Source: Streptomyces mirabilis
Lineage (GTDB): Bacteria; Actinomycetota; Actinomycetes; Streptomycetales; Streptomycetaceae
Direction: 5' to 3'
Assembly: GCF_039503195.1 (NCBI RefSeq)
Contig: NZ_JBCJKP010000001.1
Location: 496,001 to 560,000, forward strand
DNA length: 64,000 nt
The position numbers were made by a program, and so were the translations under genes. The notes under the pieces are model-generated. The model did no database searches. It was not told the origin of the DNA and saw only the letters and a list, made by a program, of their open reading frames with translations. Each line of letters opens with the position of its first letter. Within the stretch, counting starts at the first letter, position 1. Of this stretch, positions 18,287 to 27,653 are shown piece after piece.

Positions 18287-19279
18287 CTACTTGACGGTCC
18301 AACGTCCCGGGCCATTTCCGCCGGCGTCTTCCGCTCGCCGCAGCGCCTCCGGGGAACCCAGCATGCCCTGCGGCAGACAGCCGGACCGGACGCCCAAATC
18401 CCACCCATGCACTTGGACCGCAAGGGCGGCCAGGGCAAGGGCGCTGAACGGCAGCAGAGTACGGGGGGCGGGATCGGATCCCACGCACTCCCGGTGCTCG
18501 ATGAGCCGGGCCACGAGAGCCTGCTCAAAGACGTGCTGGTCATCGTCGAGAAGTACGCGAAGGAGGCGCTGATCCGGTGTCAGGGGGCGGGCCGCGTCCA
18601 GTTTCCGGGCCGCCTCGGCGCGCTCGTCGGTGTCCGGCTTGCGCAGGGTCACGGTGGGCCAGTCCCGGGGCAGGTGCCCGCGCGCCTGGGTCAGGTAGCC
18701 GCACAGTGCGTCCATCGCGGCGAGGTCCGCCGGATCCGACGTCGAATTCAGCTTCGAGTACGGCACTCCGTCGCGGATCGCGGGCGCGTAGTCGCTCCGC
18801 AGCAGCAGACCGATCACCCGCTGCCATTCTCACACCAGTCCGCTGACCAGGCACATCGCAAACCCGTCGCACCACCATCTGGCCGTGGGGACCTGCTCGA
18901 TGGCGTCGCCGAAGGCGATGTCCTCGCTGCTGAGTGTCTCGCCGATCAACGAGAAGTGGATTTCCTGGTCACCGTCGAGGAAGCAGCCCACGCTCAGCGC
19001 CCCCAGGGAGCACTCCGCCGCGGTCCGCAGTGCCGTGCGCGACGACTCGTCGAATGCGGGATCCTCCACGGTGCGCGCGGCGATGTGGTCGAGGAGCTCG
19101 TCATGCATCTCCTGTAGCTTCTCCGGGGACGGGTCGTCGTAGCGCATCCAGTGCCACCGCCGCCGGGTCCGTCGGCTGATGTCGTCGAGTGCCTGGGCTA
19201 TGCGCGGTCCGCTGACCTGCCCTCCACGACAATGATTCAGGGCTCTGAAACGCAGGCCTCTGAGCTGTGCGATGTGCAT
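18287..19279 (-). pseudogene. Imm49-family immunity protein gene interrupted by one stop codon
   Basis: The two halves are in the same frame and separated only by a TGA at about 18830-18832. The N-terminal half reads ARIVEDPAFD-like sequence (DHIAARTVEDPAFDESSRTA) and ends WWCDGFAMCLVSGLV. After the stop the frame continues EWQRVIGLLLRSDYAPAIRD through DLAAMDALCGYLTQARGHLP to HVFEQALVARLIEHRE. This is the Imm49 family, proteins that neutralise polymorphic toxins. The stop probably replaced a Trp codon (TGG to TGA). The true start is unclear because a ribosome site near 19222 has no start codon after it. No toxin gene is nearby. Confidence 0.75.
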
Positions 19280-19315
19280 GGGCTGAGCCGGGCCGGACGG
19301 TGACCGCATGGGCAC

Positions 19316-20160
19316 AGCCCCGTTGCCCCGGCTGAGGCTGGTCGTCGTGGCCGGTCACGATCCTGAGACGGGCCATCAGATGTGCCCCCGCTTGCGGCGA
19401 CCCGCAGTGGGCGAAGGCGGCGGTGGTGGTGCACGTAATATCCCCTCACCGGTCGCCGAACGGGCGGCGGGTGACACGTCGCAGCCGCCCGGCCTACCTC
19501 TCAGTCGGGCCGGGCGATTGTCGTCGTCGCCCTTACGGGCTGCAGGTTGCCGGAGGGGTGGACGTGTCGGGCTTGGTGCACAGGGGGCCGAGACCAGCAA
19601 CGGCGTTCGGACGGGTGATGAAGACCAGCGGGCCGGCCTGATGCTCGCCCTTGAACGGTGTGGGCGGGCCGGTGAGAGCGCAGGCTACGGCGGCCGGTGG
19701 GGTGGTTGAACCAGAAGCCGACGTGGAAGGTATTCGTCGGCTGCAAGGCGACGTCCGGATCGAAGCCGTGCCGTCCTCGCGCCAAGACATGACCCCGGCA
19801 AGGCCGTTGGCGTCGAACGGCAGCGCGCACAGGTCGTACCGCACGAACACCAGTCGCTCGCCCGGCCGGAGCGACTCGAGGACGACGAGGAGCGCGAGCC
19901 CGGACCTCGAGGAGCAGCTCACCGACGGCACCTGGCAACCCGCCGACGAGGACGAGACCTGCCATACCCGCTTGGAGACCACCCTCGTCGAGCTCCACGG
20001 CGTCCGTCCCGGAGTACGTCGCCCCTGACGCCCCGACGCCGCCGGCAACGTCCTCGACGCCTCCCCCTCGATCCCGATCCGAGCCTGCCCCCGTCCGCGA
20101 CGCTTCGTCGTTCCTCCTGGCCGTGCCGGGGAGTGCGCCGTTGACAGGGCTGGTTAATAA
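19316..20160. other. Stretch of remnants without an intact gene
   Basis: The minus strand near 19840-19880 reads LRPGERLVFVRYDLCALPFD, resembling region 4 of an ECF sigma factor, and nearby frames give FHVGFWFNHPT. These are short, in different frames, and I cannot join them into one gene. A separate B3/4-like scrap lies on the plus strand near 19900. Confidence 0.35.
19897..20028 (+). pseudogene. Scrap of a B3/4-domain protein
   Basis: The reading LEEQLTDGTWQPADEDET closely resembles LEQQLADGAWQPADEND in the intact B3/4-domain gene at 36.3-37.0 kb. Only about 35 residues are present, and there is no start or following domain. Confidence 0.45.
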
Positions 20161-20172
20161 GATTAGCTTTTA

Positions 20173-20187
20173 GCTAACAGAGTTAGC
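20173..20187. promoter_or_regulatory. Candidate operator upstream of the hydrolase/TetR operon
   Basis: A perfect inverted repeat GCTAAC-AGA-GTTAGC (6-3-6), with an overlapping TTAGCTAA at 20170-20177, lies 15-30 bases before the hydrolase ATG. AT-rich sequence around it suits a promoter. It is the likely site of the TetR regulator encoded by the second gene. Confidence 0.6.
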
Positions 20188-20202
20188 CAGATAGGGGATG
20201 CC

Positions 20203-21039
20203 ATGACCGAGTACCTTGCCGTCGACGGCGGCACGATCGCATACGAGGTGGCGGGGTCCGGCCCGCTGATCGTTCTCGCACACGGTATGGGCGACAGCCG
20301 CGGCGCCTACCGTGCCGTGATCCCGCCACTGGTGGCGGCGGGCTATCGGGTCGCCGCGGTCGATCTGCGCGGCTGCGGCGAGTCCAGCGTCGGCTGGCCG
20401 GCCTGGAGCCGCACCGCCATCGCCGGCGACCTGCTCGCCGTGATCCGCCACCTGGGCGGCCCGGCCGTGCTCGTCGGCCACTCCATCTCCGGCGGCGCCG
20501 CCACCATCGCCGCGGCGCAGGAGCCCTCGCTGATCACCGGGGTCGTCGAGTTGGCGCCGTTCACCCGCAAGCAGTCGATCCGCCTCGGCGACCTGCGGGT
20601 GAAACGCTTCCGGCAGGGCATGTTGCGGCTGCTCGGCGCGGGCACGTTCGGCAGCGTGCCGCTCTGGCGCTCGTACCTCGACGTGGCCTACCCCGGCGTG
20701 AAGCCGGCCGACTGGTCCGAGCGGCTCGACCGCATCGACTCCCTGCTGCGCGAGCCTGGCCGGATGAAGGCCATGCAGGGCATGGGCCGCAGCGCCCCGA
20801 CCGATGCCGGCGCGCAGCTCGGCAACGTCCGCTGCCCGGTCCTGGTCGTGATGGGCACGCTCGACCCCGACTGGGCCGACCCGCATGCCGAGGGTTCGGC
20901 GATCACTGACGCGCTGCCGTCCGGCCTCGGCCGCCTTGAGATGATCGAGGGCGCCGGGCACTACCCGCACGACCAGTTCCCCGAACAGGTCATTTCGCTC
21001 ATGCTCGCCTTCCTCGGATCGGACGCCGCTCGTGCCTAG
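20203..21039 (+). CDS. Alpha/beta hydrolase
   Basis: A 278-residue cytosolic hydrolase of the haloperoxidase/epoxide-hydrolase-like group. Visible are the oxyanion-hole strand VLAHGMGDSRGAYR, the nucleophile elbow VGHSISGGAATIAA (Ser in GHSISG), a late acid in VMGTLDPDWADP, and the catalytic His in GAGHYPHDQFPEQV. AGGGG precedes the ATG. The gene overlaps the following TetR gene by 8 bases, so they are co-transcribed. The regulator presumably senses the substrate or a related compound; chemistry unknown. Confidence 0.88.
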   Translation: MTEYLAVDGGTIAYEVAGSGPLIVLAHGMGDSRGAYRAVIPPLVAAGYRVAAVDLRGCGESSVGWPAWSRTAIAGDLLAVIRHLGGPAVLVGHSISGGAATIAAAQEPSLITGVVELAPFTRKQSIRLGDLRVKRFRQGMLRLLGAGTFGSVPLWRSYLDVAYPGVKPADWSERLDRIDSLLREPGRMKAMQGMGRSAPTDAGAQLGNVRCPVLVVMGTLDPDWADPHAEGSAITDALPSGLGRLEMIEGAGHYPHDQFPEQVISLMLAFLGSDAARA

Positions 21040-21595
21040 GGTCGGCCTGGACCCGGCGGCCGTGGTCGCGGCCGGCGCCGCCCTCGCCGACGAGGTGGGC
21101 CTCGCCAACCTGACGATGGGGTCGCTGGCCGAGCGGGTGGGCGTGCGCACGCCGTCCCTGTACAAGCACGTGGGCGGCCAGGAAGACCTCAACCGGCGTA
21201 TCGCGGCCTTGGCGTTGAGCGAGGCCGCCGACGCGGTCGGCGGCGCGGTCCAGGGGTACGCGGGTCGCGACGCCCTGGCGGCCGCGGCGCGCGCCTTCCG
21301 CGCCTTCGTCCTGGAGCACCCCGGCCGGTACGCCGCGACGATCGGCGTGGAACCCTCCGGCCCGGACGATCCGCTGGCCGTCGCGGGTCAGCGGCTACTG
21401 GGCGCGTTCATGACGGTCCTGCGCGGCTACGAGGTCCCGGAGTCCGACGTGGACCACGCCCTGCGTATGCTCCGCAGCCTCTGCCACGGGTTCGCCACGT
21501 TGCAGGTGGCCAACGGCTTCCAGTGGAGCGCCGACATCGACGAGAGCTTCGAGTGGCTGATCGCCTTCGCCGACCGGGGCCTGCGCGCCATGTGA
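21032..21595 (+). CDS. TetR family regulator with WHG-type C-terminal domain
   Basis: A 187-residue repressor starting with a GTG that overlaps the hydrolase stop. The helix-turn-helix covers about residues 20-55 (LTMGSLAERVGVRTPSLYKH). The C-terminal half carries the LRSLCHGFATLQVANGFQ region of the WHG/TetR_C_13 group. It is in an operon with the hydrolase and should bind the inverted repeat upstream of that gene, giving autoregulation. Confidence 0.9.
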   Translation: MPRVGLDPAAVVAAGAALADEVGLANLTMGSLAERVGVRTPSLYKHVGGQEDLNRRIAALALSEAADAVGGAVQGYAGRDALAAAARAFRAFVLEHPGRYAATIGVEPSGPDDPLAVAGQRLLGAFMTVLRGYEVPESDVDHALRMLRSLCHGFATLQVANGFQWSADIDESFEWLIAFADRGLRAM

Positions 21596-21898
21596 GCATG
21601 CTGCCGCCGACGGTCGCCACATTTCCGGGGCCAGGCGTACGGCTTCCAGCGCCCGGAACAGCCGTACGTCGAAGAAGCCAAGCGCCCGCAGCGAGTCGGA
21701 CATGGACCGGAACACCGGATTGAGATGGGCGCTGTAAGCAGATGCCCCGGGCTCGCGGTCACCGGGCTTTCAAGGGCCAACCGCGATACGTAGTGCCGGA
21801 ACGGCTTCCCACTCTTCACCGCGTGATCGCACCGAACCGCCGAACGGCCAATCGAGATGACATGGATGGGCCCACGCGCTGTCTCCCCGGCCGCGGCC
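21596..21898. other. Stretch without a supported gene
   Basis: The minus strand near 21620-21710 reads SMSDSLRALGFFDVRLFRAL, which looks protein-like but is not recognised and lacks a start. Confidence 0.35.
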
Positions 21899-22133
21899 CT
21901 ACGCCTCCTGACGGCTCAGCCATTCCTTCTCCTGACCCGGGTCGGGCAGGACCTGGCCGCCTTCGAGGGCGGAACGCGCGGGACTGTCCTGGATCACCAC
22001 CAGGATGCGGCGTTCGGGGATCCCGGTGATGCGGGAAGCGGCCGCCGACGAGTGCCGAGCGGGTCGTCTCCTGCGGGTGGCCGCGGCACGCCCAGCCGCT
22101 GATCAGGAGCGGCGCTCCCGGTTCTCCGAGCAA
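21899..22133 (-). pseudogene. Frameshifted tautomerase-family protein
   Basis: One frame reads APLLISGWACRGHPQETTRS and ALVGG. A one-frame shift then gives AAASRITGIPERRILVVIQD and ends GQVLPDPGQEKEWLSRQEA before TAG. The order matches 4-oxalocrotonate-tautomerase-like proteins of about 75 residues. The shift lies in the run GTCGGCGGCCGC. The N-terminal catalytic proline start is not convincingly present. Confidence 0.6.
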
Positions 22134-22249
22134 TGCTCATGACCTGTGGATCGGCCTCGGGTGGGGCGCAAAGGGCGTACCTTCCCGAGTGATCGACTTC
22201 TGGTCATCGAGTAGGCCGACGTTGCACCGTCGGTCGGGAAGGCACGCCC

Positions 22250-22684
22250 GTGCTGAGCGTGGTGAATGCCGAGGGAACGACCGAGACCGGCTTCCTGATC
22301 GACGACATCGTCCGCGAGGGCGCGAGGCGGATGCTCGCCGCCGCCCTGGAAGCCGAAGTCAACGCGTATATAGCAGAGTTGGCCGACCAGCGCGACGAGC
22401 ACGGGCGCCGCCTGGTGGTCCGCAACGGCTATCACCGGCCGAGGAAGGTCACGACCGCGGCCGGGGCGGTCGAGGTGAAGGCACCACGGGTGAACGACAA
22501 GCGCGTCGACGAGGCCTCGGCGAGCGCAAGCGGTTCTCCTCCGCGATCCTGCCGCCTTGGCGCCGCAAGTCCCCGAAGATCAGCGAGGTGCTGCCCCTGC
22601 TCTCTCTCCACGGCCTGTCGTCTGGCGACTTCGTGCCCGCACTCGAGCAGTTCCTGGGGTCGACGGCCGGGCTGTCGCCGGCGA
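22250..22684 (+). pseudogene. N-terminal remnant of an IS256-family transposase
   Basis: The frame opens MLSVVNAEGTTETGFLIDDI and runs EAEVNAYIAELADQRDEHGR to TTAAGAVEVKAPRVNDKRVD, which is the IS256 N-terminal region. A frameshift follows, and the next frame gives RKSPKISEVLPLLSLHGLSS and FVPALEQFLGSTAGLSPA. The DDE catalytic part is missing. Confidence 0.85.
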
Positions 22685-22711
22685 GGGGCATTGCGCCCAC
22701 AGTCCGGGCTT

Positions 22712-22997
22712 GTTGATCACTGGAGTGGTCGGAAGCGTGACCCTGACTTCGAAGGACCCGGTGGCGAGTGCGTTGACCGAGGTCAGTGTGTACGACCCGC
22801 CTGCCGTAGCGGTTGCTTGCGGTTGTCCCTGAGCCTTCTGCTCCTCCATCGAGAGGCTCAACTTCGCACCGCGGTCGCAGCGGATCCTGACGCTCGGTTC
22901 CGTGATCGGAGGAGGCGAGCGCCGTCGTGGCCCATATGGCGCAAAGACCCACGGCGCCCACGCCGACAGCGGCAAATCCCCATGTGTGGCGCTGCAT
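22712..22997 (-). pseudogene. 5 prime part of a secreted small protein gene, frameshifted and abutting the IS256 remnant
   Basis: The minus-strand ATG at 22997 with AAGGA upstream begins MQRHTWGFAAVGVGAVGLCA and continues to ATTALASS, a plain signal peptide. A second frame then gives ITEPSVRIRCDRGAKLSLSM and AGGSYTLTSVNALATGSFEV. The frames meet near 22925. The right reading is lost where IS256 sequence begins at about 22690-22710. It is probably an exported Streptomyces protein of unknown role. Confidence 0.6.
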
Positions 22998-23515
22998 AGT
23001 CGATCCTTCGTTCGTCCTGGAGGAAAGATCCGACGGCCTGAACCACTGGGGGGAGCCCCGCCGCCGTCTCACCACCCCCACGCCACAGACGTCCGCCCAG
23101 CACACACAGCACGACCCTTCGCCATCAAATCGTGACGAAATACGAGTACCCCGGCCAACGAGCATGGCCCAACCAGCAGTTGCCAGTGCTGGACTACCGA
23201 ACAACCGTCATCTTTCGGCGTCACCCGAGGAGCCGGGGCGCCTGTCCGAAGAGGGCGAAGAAGAGGATCTCACCGAGCTCTCCCCTCTTGGCGAAGAGCT
23301 GAAGCGGGGGTTGCAGCGCCGCCAGGGCCTCCTGCTGAGCCGCGGCGGCGACCTCCTCGGCGTCGGCGAAGCGGTGGAGCGGGGCGACGGACGGTGTCTC
23401 GGTTCCTGCCGTACCTCCCTACCGGGTGGGGAAACCCAGCCGACGGGGCCTGTTTGCGCAGACCTGTCGTGCGCCTTTCCCACGGTTGGTGGGACAGGCG
23501 ATTAAATACCGGAGC
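22998..23515. other. About 520 bases without a supported gene
   Basis: Open frames on both strands lack recognised families. The composition around 23215-23400 is protein-like in several frames at once, which is uninformative at this GC content. Confidence 0.35.
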
Positions 23516-23773
23516 ATGACTACAGAGCCGCAGCGCTTCCGTATCTTGTTGGTACCTGAACACATCGAGGGCAGAGGCGGCGCCTCTGTGGAGGACTCGG
23601 CCGTGCGATCGGCAGTCGTCGAGGCGACGGGCGAGACGGGCGCCTCGGGCTACCCCCGCTACGCAGGGGACGGGATCGTGGCCGACATCGACCCCAGTAC
23701 ACGCACGGTCGAGGCGGTGCTGGTCGATGGTTCAGAACTGGACTACGGGCTGAACGCCAGGATCGCTTCCTGA
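23516..23773 (+). CDS. Small hypothetical protein
   Basis: An 85-residue protein beginning MTTEPQRFRILLVPEHIEGR. It is moderately acidic and lacks cysteine, membrane segments or a signal peptide. The central part GYPRYAGDGIVADIDPSTRT and the end VDGSELDYGL suggest a small beta-rich domain. A GGAG lies only one base from the ATG, which is poor spacing, so the start could be wrong. I do not recognise the family. Confidence 0.5.
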   Translation: MTTEPQRFRILLVPEHIEGRGGASVEDSAVRSAVVEATGETGASGYPRYAGDGIVADIDPSTRTVEAVLVDGSELDYGLNARIAS

Positions 23774-24191
23774 TCGTTCCTGGTCTCCCGGTGGCGCCGC
23801 GTGGCGAGTGCCACCGCCTGCTCGATGGCCCGTTGAACGCAACGGGCCATCCAGCAAGGCGACAGAACATTCGGTAGCGCCGACTGACGTCGTAATTGAC
23901 AGCCGACGCTGCTCGTCGCCGAGTTTGGGCTCACCGAGCCGAACCGAAGTTCGCGCAGCGGCGCGCTTTCTACGACGGAAGCTGGTCGAGCCAGTGCTTT
24001 GCGCACGGCTCCGGACGGTCATCGGACCGCACACAGGGACACGACGTAGGCTCCGAACACCCTTTGCCTCCGGCATTCACTCCCGGGGCGTACTTCTTTC
24101 ACCCGTTCACCCGATTGGAGTGCTGGCCGAGCCTGCCGGTGCGGACGCCTGAACAATCCGTGTCATAGGTCTCACGGAAAGCGAGAACGGC
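23774..24191. other. Intergenic stretch of about 420 bases
   Basis: Nothing recognised on either strand. The promoter of the downstream exported hydrolase should lie near the right end. Confidence 0.4.
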
Positions 24192-25178
24192 ATGCCAGCA
24201 TTTCCGGTCCCGGGTTCACGGAGCCGAATACATCGCGCGCACGTCATGGCGGCGGGGTGCGCCGTGGCCTTGTCCACGGTCCTGGCGGTCCCTGTCGCCG
24301 CGGACGCCGGCAAGACCACAACCGCGACCACGACCAAACCCACGATCGTGCTGGTGCACGGGGCGTTCGCGGACGCCTCCAGTTGGAATGGGGTAGTAGA
24401 ACGGCTCGAACGCCGTGGCTACACGATCATCGCTCCCGCCAACCCGCTGCGCGGGCTGTACACCGACTCCACCTACATCGCCTCCGTACTGGACAGCATC
24501 AAGGGCCCGATCGTGCTGGCTGGTCACTCATACGGCGGCGCCGTGATCAGCACGGCCGCCGCGGCCAACCCCCGGGTGAAGTCCCTGGTGTACGTCTCGG
24601 CACTGATGCCCGATGTGGGCGAGAGCGGAATGTCCCTGGGGGCCAAGTACCCCAGCGAACTCGGCACCGCCACGAAGTCCGTTCCCTACCGGGCCGGTGG
24701 CGTCAGCGGGACAGACCTGTATCTCAAGCCCGACAGGATCCATTCGGTCTTCGCCGCGGACCTGCCGGTCAACACCGCGAGGGTCATGGCGGTCACCCAG
24801 CGACCCGCGGCAACGACCGCGTTCTCGGAGACGGCCAAGGTGGCCGCCTGGAAGCACATCCCGTCGTGGTTCCTCGTCGCGAAGCAGGACAAGACCATCA
24901 ATCCCGATCAGGAACGCTTCGAGGCGAAACGCGCGGGTTCACACACGGTGGAGATCAACTCCTCCCACGTGGCCATGGTCTCCCACCCCGACGCGGTCAC
25001 CGCCCTCCTCCTCCAGGCCGCCACGGCTGCCGATCCCGCCCGGCCTGCGCTGGCCGCCACCGGAACCACCCATGACGCCCGGGCCGAGACCGCACTCACC
25101 GGCATCGCCACCGGCACGTTGATCGCCGGCACAGGAGCCATCCTCCTGGGCCGCCGCCTGAGGCGCTCCCGGCCCTGA
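24192..25178 (+). CDS. Exported alpha/beta hydrolase with LAXTG sortase anchor
   Basis: A 328-residue protein. Residues 1-40 form a long signal peptide ending VPVAADAG. The hydrolase domain carries LVHGAF (His56), GHSYGG (Ser113), an acid in LVAKQDKTI, and His in NSSHVAM. It resembles the YdeN/EstA-like secreted hydrolases of Streptomyces. The C-terminus has LAATG at residues 287-291, then a short spacer, a hydrophobic segment, and RRLRRSRP. This is a class E sortase (LAXTG) sorting signal, so the enzyme should be covalently attached to peptidoglycan on the surface. A hairpin about 60 bases downstream ends the unit. The substrate is unknown. Confidence 0.87.
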   Translation: MPAFPVPGSRSRIHRAHVMAAGCAVALSTVLAVPVAADAGKTTTATTTKPTIVLVHGAFADASSWNGVVERLERRGYTIIAPANPLRGLYTDSTYIASVLDSIKGPIVLAGHSYGGAVISTAAAANPRVKSLVYVSALMPDVGESGMSLGAKYPSELGTATKSVPYRAGGVSGTDLYLKPDRIHSVFAADLPVNTARVMAVTQRPAATTAFSETAKVAAWKHIPSWFLVAKQDKTINPDQERFEAKRAGSHTVEINSSHVAMVSHPDAVTALLLQAATAADPARPALAATGTTHDARAETALTGIATGTLIAGTGAILLGRRLRRSRP

Positions 25179-25241
25179 CAATGCTCCGGAACGGCGTCAT
25201 CCCGCGGCTGATGGCGAGAGTGGCGGGCGAGGAGCGTGCGC

Positions 25242-25271
25242 GGGTCCGCCGACCGTCCGGTCGGCGGACCC
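25242..25271. terminator. Strong hairpin after the sortase-anchored hydrolase
   Basis: A perfect 13-base stem (GGGTCCGCCGACC with its complement) and a GTCC loop lie between the hydrolase and the convergent GNAT gene. It is probably a bidirectional terminator. Confidence 0.65.
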
Positions 25272-25471
25272 GGTGATCAGCAGCGGTCAGTCAACGGTCA
25301 CGGAGTCCTTCGCGGCGGAATGACGTCGGGGACGGCTGTGGGGACGAAGGGGCATGCGGCCTCCGGGCGGGGCGAGAAGCGCGATGGTGACGGATTGCCG
25401 GCAGTACGGACAGTGCCGGGCCGCGGTCGGTCCCAACGGGTCGCGCTCCAGGGTCGGTTGGCGGGGCCAGG

Positions 25472-25960
25472 TTAGAGGTGGCGCTGATACCAGGTGCCTG
25501 GCTTGCCGCCGACATCGGCCGGATCGGCAGGGCCGACCGGGACGAACCCGGATTTGGTCAGCACCTTTTGTGACGCGGCATTCTCGCGGGCCGTAGCCGC
25601 CCTGAGTGTGCGCAGCCCGTGCCGCGTCGCCGCCAGCTGACACAGGTTCCGGACGGTCGCGGTCGCCACGCCGCGCCCGGCAACGTGTTGCGCGACCCGG
25701 TAGCCGAGTTCCGCGGTGTGATCCTCGATGTTGACCAGGTTGAACCGGCCGAGCACCGAGCCGTCTTCGGCGACGAGCACATAGAAGGCGCAGGTGTCGG
25801 CCTCCTGCTCAGCCAGCAAGGCGCTGTGCCGGTCGGCGAACTCGTCGAAGTAGTCGTCGCCGCGGTCGGAGACCGCGGCAGCGAAGTAGGTGCGGTTCGC
25901 CAGCTCGAAGGCCAGGACCGCCGACGCATGGTCGGCCTGGAGTCGCTGCAGCTCGGGCAT
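25472..25960 (-). CDS. GNAT family N-acetyltransferase
   Basis: A 162-residue acetyltransferase of the RimJ/RimL-like group. The acetyl-CoA-binding loop is VAGRGVATATVRNLCQLA, preceded by the beta-strand region DHTAELGYRVAQH. The terminal TARENAASQKVLTKSGF motif is the typical beta5-alpha4 segment. The ATG at 25960 begins MPELQRLQADHASAVLAFEL. It probably acetylates an amino group of a small molecule or a protein N-terminus. Confidence 0.88.
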   Translation of the reverse strand: MPELQRLQADHASAVLAFELANRTYFAAAVSDRGDDYFDEFADRHSALLAEQEADTCAFYVLVAEDGSVLGRFNLVNIEDHTAELGYRVAQHVAGRGVATATVRNLCQLAATRHGLRTLRAATARENAASQKVLTKSGFVPVGPADPADVGGKPGTWYQRHL

Positions 25961-26322
25961 GGCTCGACTCTACCCAGATGGTGCGCTGAGGCCACCTGGG
26001 TTTCCGCCGTGCCCGCTGGCCTGCCTGACGCTTGGCGAAACGGGGTACCCGCCCTTCGACACCGTGCCCGGACTGTGGTGCGGTATCCCGTCGGGTGCAC
26101 AGCCGCTACCGTCCCACTCTGGCCGACTGCCCTGTAGGCGGTCGTCCGTGGCTGGTCCGGCCGACCGTGCGCCGGTTCTTCCAGGATGCTCCAACCCTGT
26201 GTGGTTTGTGAGTTCGTTGAGCAAGTGCCAGGCCTGATGGAACGTCACCAACAGAACTACGGAGTCGGCTCCGAGCTGTCGCGGCAGAGTCGGGTGGCCG
26301 GGTCGGTCGGCACACGGCTGTG
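25961..26322. other. Stretch of about 360 bases, nothing clear
   Basis: No gene recognised. The minus strand near 26200 reads VVLLVTFHQAWHLLNELTNH, protein-like but of unknown origin. Confidence 0.35.
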
Positions 26323-26730
26323 ACGGAACCATCGTTGTCGATATCGAGAGCCGACACCCGGACGACGTCCTTCCGGACCGGACCTCCGAGACGCCGGTCC
26401 GCAAGGCCGTGCGCCGCTACCGCGACACCAGTTTCGACGTCCTGCTCGCATCCGCCCGCGACCGCAGGGACGTACCCCTCGACCGGTTCAAGCCGTATTC
26501 GCAGGCCGAGTTCACCACAGGCAACACCGTTGCCACCGAGCTGTACCAGTAGATCCGCGAACGGGGCTTCCGCGGCGGGTACTCAACACTCTCCCACTAC
26601 GTGAGGACCCTGCTTGACGGCACAGCCGTCCCGGCCCCTGCGTCCGTCCCTGCTCCCCGCAAGGTCACCGGGTGGATCATGCGACCACATGAGAACCTCC
26701 CACCGCGAGAAGCGCACGCCTCCGAGCGCG
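26323..26730 (+). pseudogene. ISL3-family transposase remnant
   Basis: The frame reads IVVDIESRHPDDVLPDRTSE and then jumps, by internal deletion, to RKAVRRYRDTSFDVLLASAR. It continues to ATELYQ, hits an in-frame TAG at 26550-26552, and goes on RERGFRGGYSTLSHYVRTL up to RKVTGWIMRPHENLPPREA. The order matches ISL3 transposases. It lacks both ends and is inactive. Confidence 0.75.
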
Positions 26731-26769
26731 GATTCTCACCCCACCGTGTGCCGACCCCCGTGCCGAAAC

Positions 26770-27414
26770 TCAGCTCGGGTTGCGCGGAGATTCGTTGCGC
26801 AGCCTCCAGATCTCCTTCCACTTCCGGGCGTGATCGGCCGCCAACAGCGGGTCGGGCGCTTCGGCCCGCCGCACCGCGAGGCTGACCCCGCATTCCCTGC
26901 ACAGCTGATGGATCCGGTGGACACCGTCGTGCCAGGCGCTGGTGTTGTCCCGGCTTCCGCACACCCGGCACGTCAGCGCAGAAGCTTCATCGGGCGGGAC
27001 CGACGAGCGGAGCACCCGCTCGACAACCACTGGCAGCGGCTCTTCGGGATGGATCGTCGGCTCGGGACAGTAGGCGATGTTCCCCCACCCACGCTGCCGG
27101 CCCCGCCAGGACTCGTCGGCTTTCACCTGCCGAAGGCCGCGCGCTTTGTCCGCTCGGCGACTGTTGGCATAGGCGCGTTCGTCAGCGAGCCAGAGCTGTC
27201 GGGCGTGGTGCAGCTCCTCGACGGCGCGTATCAGGGAGCTCGGATCCTTCTCCAGATTCTTGGGAATCCCCGCACTCACGCAGAGGTGGTGATAGGTGGC
27301 TCGGAAGCCATAGGGCGCGAAGTGGACGAGGCAAGACCGCAGATTCGTATGCCGGACACGCGCGGGCCGGCCCTCGTCGTAGACCCGTCTCCGGTGCGTG
27401 TTGAAGCTGCTCAT
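26770..27414 (-). CDS. Hypothetical protein with C-terminal zinc-ribbon-like motif
   Basis: A 214-residue protein not assigned to a family. The first half is helical and basic (FAPYGFRATYHHLCVSAGIP, then SSLIRAVEELHHARQLWLAD). Near residues 160-186 there is CRVCG, then a 20-residue spacing to CRECG, which looks like a zinc ribbon. The tail is basic and helical. Composition and length suggest a real gene, although the ribosome site before the ATG at 27414 is weak. Nucleic-acid or protein binding is possible; no function is proposed. Confidence 0.6.
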   Translation of the reverse strand: MSSFNTHRRRVYDEGRPARVRHTNLRSCLVHFAPYGFRATYHHLCVSAGIPKNLEKDPSSLIRAVEELHHARQLWLADERAYANSRRADKARGLRQVKADESWRGRQRGWGNIAYCPEPTIHPEEPLPVVVERVLRSSVPPDEASALTCRVCGSRDNTSAWHDGVHRIHQLCRECGVSLAVRRAEAPDPLLAADHARKWKEIWRLRNESPRNPS

Positions 27415-27653
27415 CCCAGGACGCTACGGCCTGCCGAGCCCGCATCGCACTTCAGTTGTGCCCAAGGCCTCGCCCCGGCAGTGCCCTTCACGAAAATGCT
27501 GCCGGAACCGGAATCAAATAGCCCCACCAACGTCCTTTGCCTAGCTGGCACATGCGGGCGGTGCGGGACTTCCTGTCGCTCAGCGTGTGAGAGACGGCCG
27601 GCGCGATGCCTCACACGAGGTGCGCTGCCGGGCACCGGCAACGGACTGTGTCT
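27415..27653. other. Intergenic stretch, nothing clear
   Basis: No gene recognised between the zinc-ribbon protein and the downstream minus-strand fragment. Confidence 0.35.
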
